64,000 bases of DNA from Isoetes taiwanensis (GCA_021234155.1 JAJEKV010000031.1:6894748-6958747), one strand, 5' to 3'. Positions 23,180 through 35,460 are shown, counted from the first letter of the stretch. Notes: generated from the sequence alone by a model not told the origin. Program-made: numbers and translations.

Positions 23180-23800
23180 CTGTCTCCATAACCTATAGGC
23201 CAGCTGACAGGGTACAGAGCCAATTCGAACTCCTTTTCGTTCTGGTCCAGGAGCTCCCAAGGCTGAAGAGCTGGACGAACCAACTTGTTGATGAATGTGA
23301 ATATTGGTAATTTGCACATATTTATAAAAATCTTAAGTACTATGCATCTGGAAATGAATAGAAAGTAAAAAATAAGATTTAATTATACTATGCCCTCAGG
23401 TATCTTTACTCTAAACTATGCCCTCGGATATTTGTCAAAGACTGCCAAATAGAACTCTGAGTTCTCTACTGCATATTTGAGATAAGTTCCTCTCCAGATG
23501 TATATACAAAGGCAAGCAATGTTAGCTCTAAAGTTGGTCCTCTTTCGTATGACAATACGCACAAACTTACCTCGAAAAGCTTTCTTGTCTGTGGCTCTAA
23601 GCCTTTGCCAGATCTACCAACATTACTACATTGTCTGCAGCTGCCAATGTCCTGAAGAAACTCTTTAAACATAATTCATGAACGTTTTGAATCATACCGA
23701 TATGTATCCTCCCCAAAGTCCTGATATGAAACAAATGTGAATCAGGCATGTTACATATGAAAACGAAAAGCAAAAGGTGAAAACTGAAACCTGATGTCCA
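23180..23800 (-). pseudogene. prfC: Bacterial-type peptide chain release factor 3 (GTPase), partial
   Basis: RF3 is a translational GTPase that removes RF1/RF2 from ribosomes; a plant copy would act in an organelle. Four exon pieces on the minus strand fit it in order: SPGHQ (G3 motif region, donor at 23790), DFGEDTYR (23720-23698), TLAAADNVVMLVDLAK then, after a 1-nt loss, GLEPQTRKLFE (23651-23571), and [39 protein letters not shown] (about 23319-23180; NKxD is changed to NKLV). Splice sites GT/AG fit for most introns; one is only 46 nt. The frameshift, the NKLV change and the lack of an acceptor before the last piece suggest a pseudogene. P-loop and C-terminal domains were not found. Confidence 0.7.
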
Positions 23801-24119
23801 GGAGATGGGACTTGAGGAACTCAACTAAGTAGCCCCATCCTGCATTCCGGCATGTGGAGCTTGATTATGCAATCTTGATGCTGGACCGGATTATGTTGCC
23901 ATGGTTTTCGCAAGGCGGTGCCCAAAAAAAAAATAGCTGATGTAGGAGTGAGGAAAAAGGGGCGCCATCACCACCTAAACTCGGCAGGCTGGCCTGACCT
24001 AGCGGAATTATGGCGGCGGCTATGGCACCGAATAGCTGCAGTTGGCGCTGGATAGCTAAGGCAGTGCTCCGTTGTTAGTACCAGAGAATTTTGCAGTTTT
24101 TGTTTCTCTCCTTCCTTCC

Positions 24120-24700
24120 GGAAAAAGAATCTTGCCTTGAGGTTTATATACGTTAAGAAAACAATAAATTTATATCATTTAATTAATTTCAACCTAAAAC
24201 TTTTCTTAAAGTTTTTAAAAGTGTAAAAGTTTGTAAATTGTTAAAATCTAATAATAGTTTTAAGTCAATCACTTATGAAACCATCAGATTTTCATTTAAT
24301 TATCATGATTGTTAAATTTGAATCTGTTAAATTACTACAAATTGAAATTGTTATATTCTTGAAATGTCCAATTCTAAATAGATTCAAATAAAAAATTAGT
24401 TTGGAAATCAAGTTTATTCTTTGATAACCATTATAATTTTAATTGAAAGATAAACTTATATAATTAAAACTTATCAAAATTATAACAATAAAGAAGAATA
24501 AAAAAATACATTTATAATGGCGTCCTTGAAGTGCTATATGTTAAATCTGAATAAGTCCAAATATAATTAAGACTTATAAAATTATAACAATAAAGAAGAA
24601 TAAAAAAATGCATTTATAATGGCGTTCTTGAAGTGCTATCTATTAAATGTGAATAAGTCCAAATTTTGTTGAATATGTCATCTGAATAGATAAAAGGTGG
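24120..24700. repeat. AT-rich block with 102-bp tandem duplication
   Basis: The region is strongly A/T-rich. A 102-bp unit containing TATAACAATAAAGAAGAATA and GGCGTCCTTGAAGTGC is present twice in tandem (about 24461-24562 and 24563-24664) with a few changes. No coding capacity. Confidence 0.7.
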
Positions 24701-27285
24701 TATGCAGATGGAATGATTTGTTTACAAAAATGGGATATCCAGATCAAGAGTTAGCATGCAATAAGAGTAGGATCAAAGAATGGATAAGGGATAATGTTTG
24801 AGAAAGAATTTGGCATGCCTCTAGTATCAGAATGTCACACTATAGGGAGAATATGAACCCGGCACTCCAGGGAATGAAATATTTGGATGGGAACATCCAA
24901 GAAAAGTAAAATGGCAACAAGATGCATTGGCAACCGAAAATATTGTGAGGCAAGAGAATCAGTCCTTAAAGGAAAACCTTATGGTGATGACTGCAAAAAT
25001 AGATAATGTAAGCAATGACCTCGATACATTGCAAACTCAACTTGTATGTAATGAGCTTGGCCCGTCAGCAGGCATGTAATTTATGTTTCATTATTCATGC
25101 TTATGGAGAATATTCGAAACTAATCATTATATGAGAAATACATACTATATATGAGGAGTTTATACTAAATTCATGTGATAAAACCAAAGGGCATCAGTTT
25201 CTATGAGGGATTTTGGAAGGAGGCAGAAAGGAGCAATTTTGGGCAGTTTCACTGGCCAAAATTTGGAGCATCGTATCTCAGCAACCCGAGATCCAATTTA
25301 GGTAATTCTTACTTTATTGAAAAGGTTTTCGAATCAGCTTTCCGCATTGGGTCTGATAAGACCGAAATTCATCTGTATGAAGAAGATATGACAGAAAGAG
25401 TGAAGCTGTATCAGAATTGAGTGCACCATTGTATCTCTTTGTGCAGCTTGCTTCCTGGAGCTAGGAGCTGAAAGCAGGGGATATTTTGAGAAGAAAACAG
25501 GTACAAGGACTCAAAGGATCGTCATTGAAGTGATTCTAAGGTGGGTGGTTTTCCGCTTACACCAGGGAAAGCTTGGATTGCTTAGATTGTTCTTGTTGTT
25601 GAAAGAGAATCATGATTTAATGATTTGAATTAAGAGTATAAAAGAATCTGGGTGATCCTGAATGTGATAATGTGGGATTGAATGTCTTTTGCCACATTGG
25701 TATATAAGAGGAAGTAAGAACTAAGCTAAGCTTATTGTAAATAGTCTGGGAATAGTCCTTCGAATTGTAGATAGTAGGGCAGACCTTGTATATAGTAAAC
25801 GGGATCCTGGCAACAGCAATATAGAGATTGTTATGCTTGGAGAAGCTAGAACTCAATTGGAACCTTGAGACCATGTAGCTCATGGGGGCTGAATGGAGGT
25901 TCTAACAAAGGCACGAAAGACGCCATCAGCTCCATGAGACAAGAAGCTAATTTAGACAAAGATGTATATATACTTTTGGTGATTAGTTTGAAGTTAAGAT
26001 GCTAAAATAAACTATGATAGGGAATTGCACTCCTAAGAAACAACCATGGAGGTTATATGAGATACGTTAATCTTTCACTTAGATAGTAAGAGAATGTATG
26101 CCAAAGCGGTCTAAAGAAGCTTATGGGGGCTTCTGCAGTATGGCAATGGCATGGAGTATTATTGGCCAAATAAAATGGTAAGTTATGTAATTAATTTATT
26201 AGTAAGAAAAATAAGCTAACATATTGAATTGCATATGAGTATTCTGTAAAATGTTCGATCCTTATGAAGGGAGTGACTTTGGGGAAGCATGCCGGTAGCT
26301 AGGTGATCCTTATAACTTATATGGATGTAAATTGTAGGAATATCATGATTGATGGGAATAAACATTATGACATCCTAGGATAAGCTTTTCCTATGGGGAG
26401 GAAAATGCTAGATCTTTTATGTGTTCTTGTATAATATATCTAGACATGTTAAATGCTTGGATACCATGGTGATGTGTCAAGGTTGCATTATATTAGCATG
26501 TACTTGTTGAATATTTGACATCATGTGGTAGAACATGAATGTCATATGTCTATGATATCATTGCAAATGTTGGCATTGTTCTATGTTGTTCCTGGTAAAT
26601 GCATAGGAAATGCATGTGAGTCATGACTCTTGATTCTTGGATCATATGATGATAAACATGGTCTAAACTCTAACATGTGGGGCATATTAAGTTCTTGGCT
26701 GATACATGAGTGCATATTCTCTGGGGCTGGAGTCCATTTGCAGTGGCTTGGACTCGCAGTTGTTCTTGTTTTTGACATCGGGCGTTGTTACCCCAGCAAG
26801 GGTGCTTCGTCGCGCTACATGGCTTGGAAGTGGTCCCCTAGTGCTGGACGCAGACTAGGAGGGTGTGTACACATGAGGCTTACCCCGCCCGTATTTGCTG
26901 CAGGGCCTGATCAGCCCGGGTGGCCTTCATAGAACCGGAGTAGGCACTGCATGTTTATGGATATCCTCATGGTTATTTCATGGTTCTTCATGGTCTCATG
27001 ATTATCTCTTGGTTATTGCAAGGCTATGGCATGTGCATTTACACCTTATTTGGATGGCTTGATGATGTTTTAATTCTTATTATCATTGTTCATGTTATAT
27101 GCTAATAATGCATTGCTGGTTTCTAGCATAGAGGGATTCTTAGGTGAGGCATCTAAGTCTGAGAATTACTCTTGTGATTGGTACATCGTACATGTTTCTT
27201 GTTGATTATGCCATCTTTTTCTAAATGCCTCAAATCCCCACTTAGTCTTTAAGACTAACCTCACGTGTTCATGGTGTAAACAGTT
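24701..27285. other. Unassigned; possibly retrotransposon leader/LTR remains
   Basis: Short frames (for example 25175-25420) match nothing. The segment 26770-26940 is GC-rich and flanked by AT-rich DNA, as in parts of plant gypsy LTRs, but no repeat partner is in the window. No gene is called. Confidence 0.3.
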
Positions 27286-28764
27286 TCAGAAGTAGCAGAA
27301 TGTAGCAGGGCAACTGAAGGGCACAATTGAGTGCAGTATCTTACCTAGAACATTAGGAACAATAACGGGGTGCATGATCTCCCTATAGGTTTTAGAGTAG
27401 AAAGTGAGAAAAAATGCTTGATGAGCAAAGCTCTGAACACGCTCATTTCTATATAGTATTGCACATGCTGCATGTGCACAAGGAATACCCTCCTGCTGCC
27501 ATTTGCTGCAAGAGCATGTTCTCATTTCCAAATTCACAATCCTAGATTTTAAAGACAAAATCTCATACTCAACTTCTGATGCTGCAATAATTCGATAAGA
27601 GCGTCCATGATCACATGCTCTCTTCACATCCTACTCAGCACAAGGAGTCAATGCCAACTGTGCATACTGGTCTGCATCTGTTCTATAGGCATCTGCTTGT
27701 TGTCGACGTCCATGGAACCATGTCATTAACTTATGCCGAATTAACTCCAACATAGCTAACACAGGCAACTCCCTATGTTCACACAACCAAGAATTCAGAG
27801 ATTCTGCAATATTAGAAGTTAGATGACCATACCAGTGTCCCTTGAATTTTGAGTTCACCCAATGTATAGGATCAGCTGCAGCAAGAATCCAAATGGTAGC
27901 TTGGGCGTTAGCAGCACGCATTTCAGAGATCACTTCATCATATTTCTCTACAGTATTGGCAGTGCTACATTCCATAACAAATGTACAAGGGTTGTACTCT
28001 TGAAGACCCTCCTAAAATTGTCAGCTAAATAGCGCATGCAATAAGCATGCGAAACTTGTGCCCCAAAAATAATCTCAACACCTTCCACCAAACCTTTTTG
28101 TCTATCTGAAATGAAAGTGACTTGTTGTGCATGATGCACACAATTCTTCAAATTTTGAAGGAACCATACCCAAGTATCATCATTTTCGGCACTTACCACG
28201 GCAAAAGCAATTGGAAACAACCCATCATTCCCATCTATTGCTATAGCTGTCAATAGTATACCAAGATATCGTCCCTTTAAATGGGTGCCATCCAAACCTA
28301 TCACTGGTCTGCAAGAAGGGAATCCCTTCAAACTAGCATTATAGGCAATAAAAAGTCGAAAGAAACGACCCTCAGGAGACTTTTGAACAAATGCTATGCT
28401 TCCAGGATTGATCTTCAAAATTCCTTCACAATATCTCTCCAATTTCTTATAGGCCCTCTATATGATTACCATGGATTTGGGAGTTTGCCGCTTCTTTTGC
28501 TTTCCATGCAAGGCCATAAGATATTGCTATATCTTCTTCTCTTCTGACATCACCAATGAAATCTTTTGGCTGCAAACTAGGTTGTTCTCGGAATCTTTCA
28601 ATAGTGCGATTAGCTAGCCACTCTATGCTAACTTCTTTGTTGCCAAGACGAGCTGCTCCAGCACAGTTGTGCACGGCTTGAAACTTCTTGATTGCGCATT
28701 GGGGACCATCTTCTATGATAGAAGCATGGAGATGCCAATTGCAATTCCCAGCACTGCAAGTCAC
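27286..28764 (-). pseudogene. mudrA-like: MuDR-type (MULE) transposase
   Basis: The minus strand reads from 28764: CSAGNCNWHLHASI and AIKKFQAVHNC (DNA-binding domain of MuDR transposases, Cys/His type). A frameshift near 28445 leads to the transposase core: GFPSCRPVIGLDGTHLKGR, LLTAIAIDGNDGLFPIAFAV, VTFISDRQKGL (catalytic Asp residues). After another frameshift near 27960: NIAESLNSWL, a stop at 27631, then CSCSKWQQEGIPCAHA, the SWIM zinc finger (CxCx(n)CxH). Domain order is complete, about 500 codons, shorter than most MULEs, with two frameshifts and one stop. Terminal inverted repeats were not identified. Confidence 0.85.
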
Positions 28765-30340
28765 TGTGTATCTACAATGGAAAAATACCGTAAATAAGAA
28801 AACAAAATTTGCTGTTCATAAATCTTGTAGCAATTGCATCTAAGTACAGAAATGACTAATGCTCTTTTTTGCGACAAAATTATCTTGCCTTATCTGACTT
28901 TAACACTTTCAGTTCCACGTGGTTTGATATGGCATGTTCTTTCACGACTAGTTTCAATTCCTTTAATGAAGGCCAAGTAGAACCTTGTTGTAGCTCCATA
29001 GAAAAGAGGGAAAGACAGTAGAAAATAGGATTGTACTGCAAGTAGCAGCAACATCATCAAGGGAGAACAAATTTTGCATCATTAGGAACGAAACAAATTC
29101 TACCTTAAAGTAAATCTCTTCTATCTATCTCCTCTATCTGTGTAAAGTAAATCTCCTCTAGACATGCTTATAGATCAGATTAATGAATATAGACGTGCTT
29201 ATAGACAGATTAAACCAAGTTTCTAGAAACAAAGCTACTGTTCATGCGATTCTCATGCGAAAGAAAGAAATGCATGGCCAAAAAATAATGCGAAAATCAA
29301 AACTGACCAGGAAATCGTGGCAAAGATTTGTGGCAAATTCCTGATCTGTGGCAAATTTCTGATCTATGGCTGGAGCTTATGAATTGATGATGGGTCCTTG
29401 TTCCAGTGGAATCGGATAACAACAGGAATCAGATCCTTGTTCCATTGGCTTCGCTACAATTGCATGGCAACAACAATAATCGAAAATATTTAAGCATATT
29501 TCTGCAGCAAAAGAATCGTTGCTGGTGCAAAAAAGAAGTCGGCTGATGCGAAATCGTTGCTGGTGCGGCAAAAGAAGCTGTTGCTGGTGCGAAATCTGAG
29601 TCGGATCATAAGCTCGAAATCAGAATCGGATCATAAGCTCGAAATCAGAATCTGATCATAAGCTCCAATCGAACTCTGTAGCACCGCACCGAAAATTTGC
29701 TGGTGCATAAACCTTTTGTAGAAAGTTGTAGAAAAAGGCGGGAGCAAAAGCGAACCGCTTGCAGAAGAGCATTTGAAAAAATACGCAAAAAATTAAGGGT
29801 ATATTGTGATATACAAAATTCTACAAGGGCAAATACGTTGACCAGGGGCATTCCATAGATTTTTAAAAAGTTAGGGGCATGTGGCAAAATATGTCAAAAC
29901 ATAAGGGTATTCTGTAGTTTTTCCCCTAAATGATCTCATAGCAACGTTTAATAAAGAGGGATTTGTGTCACCCCTATGTAGCTTGATGCATATACACCTC
30001 ATGACATGTAATCATACGTAAAGATTGCAAAACATCTCACATCCTAATACGTTCTTATTTGTGATGACAAAACTCAATGACCAAAGAAATAGATTATCGA
30101 TCTTCCTTGGGATAACAAACATTTTACACAGCCGAGCTGATTATTATCCATCTTTCTTGTATTTTACACAGCAGAGGCTGATTATTTTATAAGATCCTCT
30201 ATATTATAGATGATCTATCCTCCTTGTGATGACAAACATTTTACACAGCAGAGGCTAATTATTTTATAAGAAATATATTCTATAGATATCTCTTCCTTAG
30301 ATTTTCTAGGCACAAGAGGCTGATTATTTCATGAAAGCTA
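28765..30340. other. Non-coding with short tandem repeats
   Basis: A 26-bp unit containing GGATCATAAGCTCGAAATCA is repeated about three times at 29590-29665. Words ATTTTACACAGCAGAGGCTG recur at about 30120, 30165 and 30238. No supported gene. The MULE 5' end should lie in the first part. Confidence 0.45.
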
Positions 30341-30348
30341 TTCTACGA

Positions 30349-31863
30349 CTAGAAGCCCAGAGCTGCAAGTGCGCGCCCAGGAAGAACAGCAAACAATGCA
30401 GCTTTAAAGGCTCTGAAACTTACGGCTTGAGCCCACCCGATGAACCATCTGATTTTGGGAGATCCATATATGTCCCCAATCAATGGCAATATGATGAAAA
30501 CAGGAGAACGTTGGAAATAGTCCCTCTGGATTTTTATACGCTTCAACAATCTTCCATCCTATACAGGAGGATCAAATAAGAAATTTAAGTCACTTACACA
30601 TAATGGATATTCATCGAATTTTTGATTAGATTCACCTAATCAAATGCACAAGATTGTCCAAAATCCTATAAGTACAAATTCAATGCACAAGATTGTCCAA
30701 ATGCATATAAGATCATAACTGTAATTTATACTAGAAAGTGAATTGCATTTATGACGTACATCAAGACAAATAAGAAACCCAGGCCTAAATTGCTGCATGA
30801 TGTTACGATTGACCTAATCAAAGCACAATGTTTTCAAAATTCACATAACCAATTTCACATAAGACCACAGAAAATGAAATGCAATTTATAATTTTCCAGA
30901 GTAATACTAATCTTCAGGCACTCTGCAGTTACAGATACCACAAAAAATTCTAGAACAAGATCATACTGAAAAATAATTTGGGGTTTTGCAGAGTCCAACA
31001 ATTTTAACGGAGCCTTTTGCTATGCATAAACGCAATATTCAACGCTTGAATTTGAAAATTCTTACAGGCGATTTAGAATCTTCAAGCTCGATCTGAGTAA
31101 GAAATTTGGGAAGTCCTTTATGGAGCTTGAAGAGAGGCAAAAGATTGATGCGCATGCGCAGGTAAAGGATATTGTTAATAGGATCATAAGGAACGGAATG
31201 GAAATGGACCTTTTGAGAGTGGGCAAGGGTTTGGGAACACTGGTAAAGGGCGATGATAACAAATAAGGAACCCAAGCCTACATCTCTGCATAGTATGTTA
31301 GGATTCACCTAATCACGGCAGACGATTCTCCATAATCAAATGACCAAATTCGTAGACGACCACACATAAAATAAAACGCAATTTATCATCTTCCAACATA
31401 GAATTGTAGAACAAGATCATGTGGAACAATATCTAGGTTTTCCAGACTCTAGCAAGCAATCGCAGTTTTTTTGATGCACAAACTACAACCAACTATTCCC
31501 TTGAAATTTGAAAATTCTTACAGGTGATTGAAAGTCCTCCAGCTCCATCTGAACAAGAAATTCAAGGACTCCTTTATGGAGCTTGAAGAGAGGCAAAATA
31601 TCGATGCTCATGCGCAGGTAAAGGAAATCGTGAGAAGGATCATAAGAAACGGAATGGAAATGGACCTTTTGATAGTGAACAAGGGTTTGGGAAGCCTGAT
31701 AAAGGGCGATGAGATTTTCCAAGCCGTTAGCATTGGCGTAAATGTGAGTAAAGATGCAATCCGGCGACCAGAATCGGCGAAGGGTCTCTTCTTGGCGCCG
31801 GTATGTGGGTCGATCTACCAAAGCCCTGATGATGCCCTGTATTTCCTTCTCAGGGTCCTCCAT
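30349..31863 (-). CDS. SigF-like NTF2-fold protein, two exons
   Basis: Exon 1 (31863-31522) starts MEDPEKEIQGIIRALV, then QEETLRRFWSPDCIFTH, IALYQASQTLVHYQKV and YDPSHDFLYLRMSIDILPLF. It ends at a GT donor (CACCT then GTAAGA). Exon 2 (30558-30349) follows an AG acceptor (CTGTATAG) in the same phase: DGRLLKRIKIQRDYFQ to a stop. The total is 183 residues. This matches the SigF-like NTF2-like family (starts with DPxxEIxxVI, ends with xIxxQxDxxQ), proteins of unknown biochemical role with a hydrophobic C-terminus, here LIGDIYG to ALAALGF. I chose the ATG at 31863 because it matches the family start; the open frame runs 90 nt further upstream without an ATG. A tandem copy of the exon 1 end lies in the intron. 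Confidence 0.6.
30765..31745. repeat. About 490-bp tandem duplication across exon 1/intron
   Basis: Units 30765-31255 and 31256-31745 align through landmarks such as ACAAATAAGAAACCCAGGCC, TGAAAATTCTTACAGG and GGAATGGAAATGGACCTTTT. The lower copy (31066-31262) holds a diverged but open version of the last about 65 codons of exon 1 and keeps its GT donor. It therefore sits as a pseudo-exon or alternative exon in the intron of the NTF2-like gene. Confidence 0.7.
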
Positions 31864-32010
31864 AGCCAGAAGCTCTGTTAGCTCTGTTCTTGCATTTTCT
31901 TTTATTTGAAAAAGTACCCGGACACTTGTCGTGCTGGTTTCAGTTTTTGCCACCTTTTTCCCATCTTATATTTTTTATACATTTGCGTCTTAATTGTGGT
32001 CCCCCAACAA

Positions 32011-32099
32011 CCAAATATAATCGGGTCGTGATGATGTAGAACGGGGAAGCAAGAATGCCTTCCCCATTCCGTTCTACATCACGACCCGATTATATTTGG
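32011..32099. repeat. 89-bp near-perfect palindrome
   Basis: CCAAATATAATCGGGTCGTG at 32011 pairs with CACGACCCGATTATATTTGG ending at 32099. The arms are about 39 bp with a short loop (CAAGAATGC). A related word, AAGCAAGAATGCCT, recurs at 32137. Confidence 0.8.
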
Positions 32100-32169
32100 T
32101 TTTTTTTTTTTGGGGCGGATTCTGCAGGTCAGGGGGAAGCAAGAATGCCTGACCCCATTCCGTTCTACG

Positions 32170-32280
32170 ACGTCAAGGTAAGATAAAAACCGGATTCTAT
32201 AGGTTTGCTCAAGCCATTTGCCATTCTGCTGAAGAATGATCCAAGAAATAGACGGAATGCGCATCCACTTACCTTGACGT
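32170..32280. repeat. Small inverted-repeat element
   Basis: ACGTCAAGGTAAG (32170-32182) is the exact reverse complement of CTTACCTTGACGT (32268-32280). The 111-bp segment looks like a tiny MITE lying next to the larger palindrome. Confidence 0.5.
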
Positions 32281-32975
32281 ATATTTTGCCGGTGGTGCAT
32301 TCTCGTGAGGCCACGTCGGTTGAGCCAATAACAGAGAATTCAAGTTGGGTCCATCAGTTGAGCCAATAACAGAGAATTCAAGTTCGGTCCATCAATTATG
32401 CATCGCTGGCTGCGCAGGTGAGAAATTAGATGAAAATCCTTCAACCTCAGCTCTCTGATTATGTAATAGGTAGTAGGCCATTTCACCTGGTAAGGGCCTG
32501 GCGAGCCCATTGGGATGAGCCAGGTCCGAGCCAAGCGAAATGGCCTGCTCTTCGCCTTTACCTTACATAATGGAACGAATGACGATATTTCGGCGCTCCT
32601 CCTTGATCGTTGAAGCTGAAGCATTCAAGAAATTCCTCGGCCCTGATGTTAGAAATCAGGTGACCATCATGAGGACTATTGCTGGATATAAAATGGGCCA
32701 AAATCATGAGAAATATTTACATTTACATTGTGTGTCCCCCCACATTTATTTTTTTTGATGGCATGGCATTCTCACAGTGAAGTTGAATTTTTTTTATCAA
32801 TTTCCAATAGACTTTAAGGGCCCATCCCATCCCTATTACCACGTGTCTTTGCCTCATCGCCTTTTCCATAAGTCGATCCTCATAGATGAAGCCCCCAGTT
32901 TTTCAATGGTCATAAATTGTATTTTGGGGAAAGTTTCTAAGTTTGGGTTTCTTTTGGACCTATGTGGGGAAGGGG
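32281..32975. other. Non-coding; direct repeat only
   Basis: GAGCCAATAACAGAGAATTC occurs twice, at about 32321 and 32358, as a short direct duplication. No gene seen. Confidence 0.4.
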
Positions 32976-32977
32976 AA

Positions 32978-33134
32978 GGGTATGGAAGGGAAAGAAAAGA
33001 CGCCCAAGGAAAACCCAAAGGTGGAGCTCGAGGGAAGATAGATAGATAGTAGTTTGGGTATGGAAGGGAAAGAAAAGACGCCCAAGGAAAACCCAAAGGT
33101 GGAGCTCGAGGGAAGATAGATAGATAGTAGTTTT
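32978..33134. repeat. 78-bp tandem duplication, inverted copy downstream
   Basis: The unit GGGTATGGAAGGGAAAGAAA to GATAGATAGATAGTAGTTT is present twice in tandem (32978-33055, 33056-33134). Its reverse complement (minus the GATA tail) recurs at 33593-33652, so these units form outer arms around the SINE and the inner inverted repeat. Confidence 0.75.
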
Positions 33135-33350
33135 AACGTCACACCACTAGGCAGCATCCAACTGGACATGTGACCACACACCACACTACATTGCTCTATT
33201 GGGCCCCCTCGCCCCAACCACCTTTTACATTGCGCCCTGCTGGGATTTGACCCCAAACAAAGATCGAAAAGCGATTCTCCGGGGTCTCAACTCTCGAGAC
33301 CACATTGCTAAGGAACTAGTGTGTTACCACTAGACCAAACGCCCAAACGC
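33135..33350 (-). mobile_element. tRNA-derived SINE
   Basis: The minus strand has TTTGGTCTAGTGGTAACAC (box A, 33340-33322) and GGGGTCAAATCCC (box B, 33254-33242), the internal RNA polymerase III promoter arrangement of plant SINEs, though with wider spacing than a tRNA. The unrelated 3' body runs to about 33135. It has no protein-coding capacity and would depend on LINE enzymes. Confidence 0.55.
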
Positions 33351-33351
33351 C

Positions 33352-33579
33352 AAGAGAGAGTGAAGCAGGCATAGACAATGGTCCATGGTAAGACAAGGAT
33401 ATCGCAAGGTCCAGCACTTGGCCTCAAAAGCAAGATACTAAATACGAAGTGACTGGTAAGGGGGGATGAAGCGTCCAATCACTTCGTATTTAGTATCTTG
33501 CTTTTGAGGCCAAGTGCTGGACCTTGCGATATCCTTGTCTTACCATGGACCATTGTCTTTGCCTGCTTCACTCTCTCTT
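33352..33579. repeat. Long inverted repeat, arms about 105 bp
   Basis: The left arm 33352-33456 and right arm 33475-33579 are reverse complements with very few mismatches, around an 18-bp loop. The transcript would form a long hairpin. With the flanking copies at 32978-33134 and 33593-33652 the structure extends to about 670 bp with a SINE in one side. Confidence 0.85.
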
Positions 33580-33652
33580 TTTCTCTCTCTCTCTTCCCTC
33601 AAGCTCCACCTTTGGGTTTTCCTTGGGCGTCTTTTCTTTCCCTTCCATACCC

Positions 33653-34339
33653 TTCCCCCTTTTTCTAAAAAAAAAATAATAATAAGAAAAATAATTTAAC
33701 AATTTATTTTTGTATGTTTTGAGGGGGAAGGTTTCACTTCCCCTGGCCCCGTGGGGCTTTTTGGGACCAATTAGGGTCCTAATTGGAGTCAAGAGAAGGA
33801 TTAATAGTACCCACAGAGGCCCCTAGACCGGTTAGTCCCCAGGCGGAACAGTGTGTCTTATGTCAGAGGTATATGTGTGGTGTGTAGTTGAGTATGGTGT
33901 CTCTCGATTGATTGTAACCCTCCCCCATCTAGTGTGCGTGTGCCCCCCTTTGGTGCTCCTATTTTGAGTTTGAGTTTGGGATGTTGAGTTTTGGCTGATG
34001 AGATGGGATGGTTTATTGAGCTACTGATTGCCTATTATGATCTTAGTATGAGTTGGTCCTTCGCCTGGGCCTAGTCAGAATCTATTATGATCTTAGTATG
34101 AGTTGGTCCTTCGCCTGGGCCTAGTCAGAATCTTTGTGATGCACTTCGTGCCTTTGCTTTGTGGGTTCTTTTTCATGAATCTTGCTCTAATTCGAATTGG
34201 GTTAGGTTTTTCTTATACGATTGGTATTCTGGATTGATAAGCAGCAAAATCCTTGGGAGGCTTAGCCTGGCAAGTCAGGGCCAGGTTTGGCTGGATCGTG
34301 GATGTAGGCCTGGCTCGATGGAGGTTCTATCTTGGTATG
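33653..34339. other. Non-coding with 50-bp tandem duplication
   Basis: A 50-bp unit (CTATTATGATCTTAGTATGA and onward) is exactly repeated at 34032-34081 and 34082-34131. No gene supported. Confidence 0.5.
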
Positions 34340-35460
34340 TTCATATTACCAGGCAACTTATGTATCTTGATGATGTTTCACCTATGGCACATATAGCTGC
34401 TAGTATGCAACAAATTTACATGCTCTGCACGTTTTTTATGAGAACAAAGGCGTGCGCGTTAATCTCCAAAAGACCAAGTCCTTGGTAATTCAATCATCTC
34501 GGAGTATTGTTCCAATTTTGCATTATGATAGCCATGAAGCTGCAGTTGTAGATAGCTATGAGTATCTTGGTGTAGAATTCTATAAGAACACACATTGGAA
34601 ACAATGTATTACCAAGCATGTGACCGTTGGTTGGAGAGTACTCTATGCAATGCAAAACAATTGTTTTCCCATAGAAATTCATGATTGGTCACAGAAAGCC
34701 CAGTTGTTTCAGGCTTTAGTAGAGCTTGGCAAAAATTCTTTCTCACTTGCAACCTAGGAGTCGAACTATGGTGCTCTATGCTGCTCTTTTACAAGAGAGG
34801 TTTTTGGTCTCTTCAACATTCTGCCATGAAGCACCATCTTCAATATATCATAAGGTGCATAACATGGATGAGTAAGTACTTTCCTCTCGCACTTTCCATG
34901 GTAAAATCTCCTCGGTATTTGAAAATGTGTCAAAAAGAGCATTGTAATGCATGGTTTGCTCGCTGGTCTATGCAACAGGAACACTGCATGGTGCTTGCAA
35001 ATTTTAATCCCGAGCTTTAGAACAATCTTTAGATGCTCATTTATTCAGAAAGTACGGGATGCATTTGCCTTGGCTCAAGTTAAAACTGGTCATTATCATG
35101 CATATATAAACCCCAGTTTGGCACCATAACCACAAGCTTATTTGCTTGCTCTTCGTCCAAGAAAAAGCTTGTAGCTATTGTATCAATTCGCAATGGGTCC
35201 CACAAGCTACAGGTTGAGATGGATAGATGGGTAAGGCCGCAATTTTCGCGATAAGCAAGATTATGTATATGTTGCCAGTTAAAGACGAAAACCATACACT
35301 TTTGAGGTGGCCTGCTTTTGTGATGGTCAGGAATCGTTATTTGATATTAGTATTCTATTCCATGCTCCCCCACCTTCTTAGAGCACCATCTGTGCATGAC
35401 TTAGCATTATACATAGTTGAGGCTCTAGATGCGCGTCTTCAATTGCTGAGCCATCAGTAG
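34340..35460 (+). pseudogene. LINE reverse transcriptase 3' part
   Basis: The plus strand reads RQLMYLDDVS (altered YADD box), then in another frame MRVNLQKTKSLVIQ, YEYLGVEFYKNTHWKQ and VGWRVLYAMQNN. These RT thumb motifs match the fragment at 46740-47241 closely (YKYLGVEF; GWKALYAMQNN). Downstream frames (34685-35020 and 35227-35460) continue the C-terminal domain with several stops. It is a decayed copy of the same LINE family. Confidence 0.7.
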
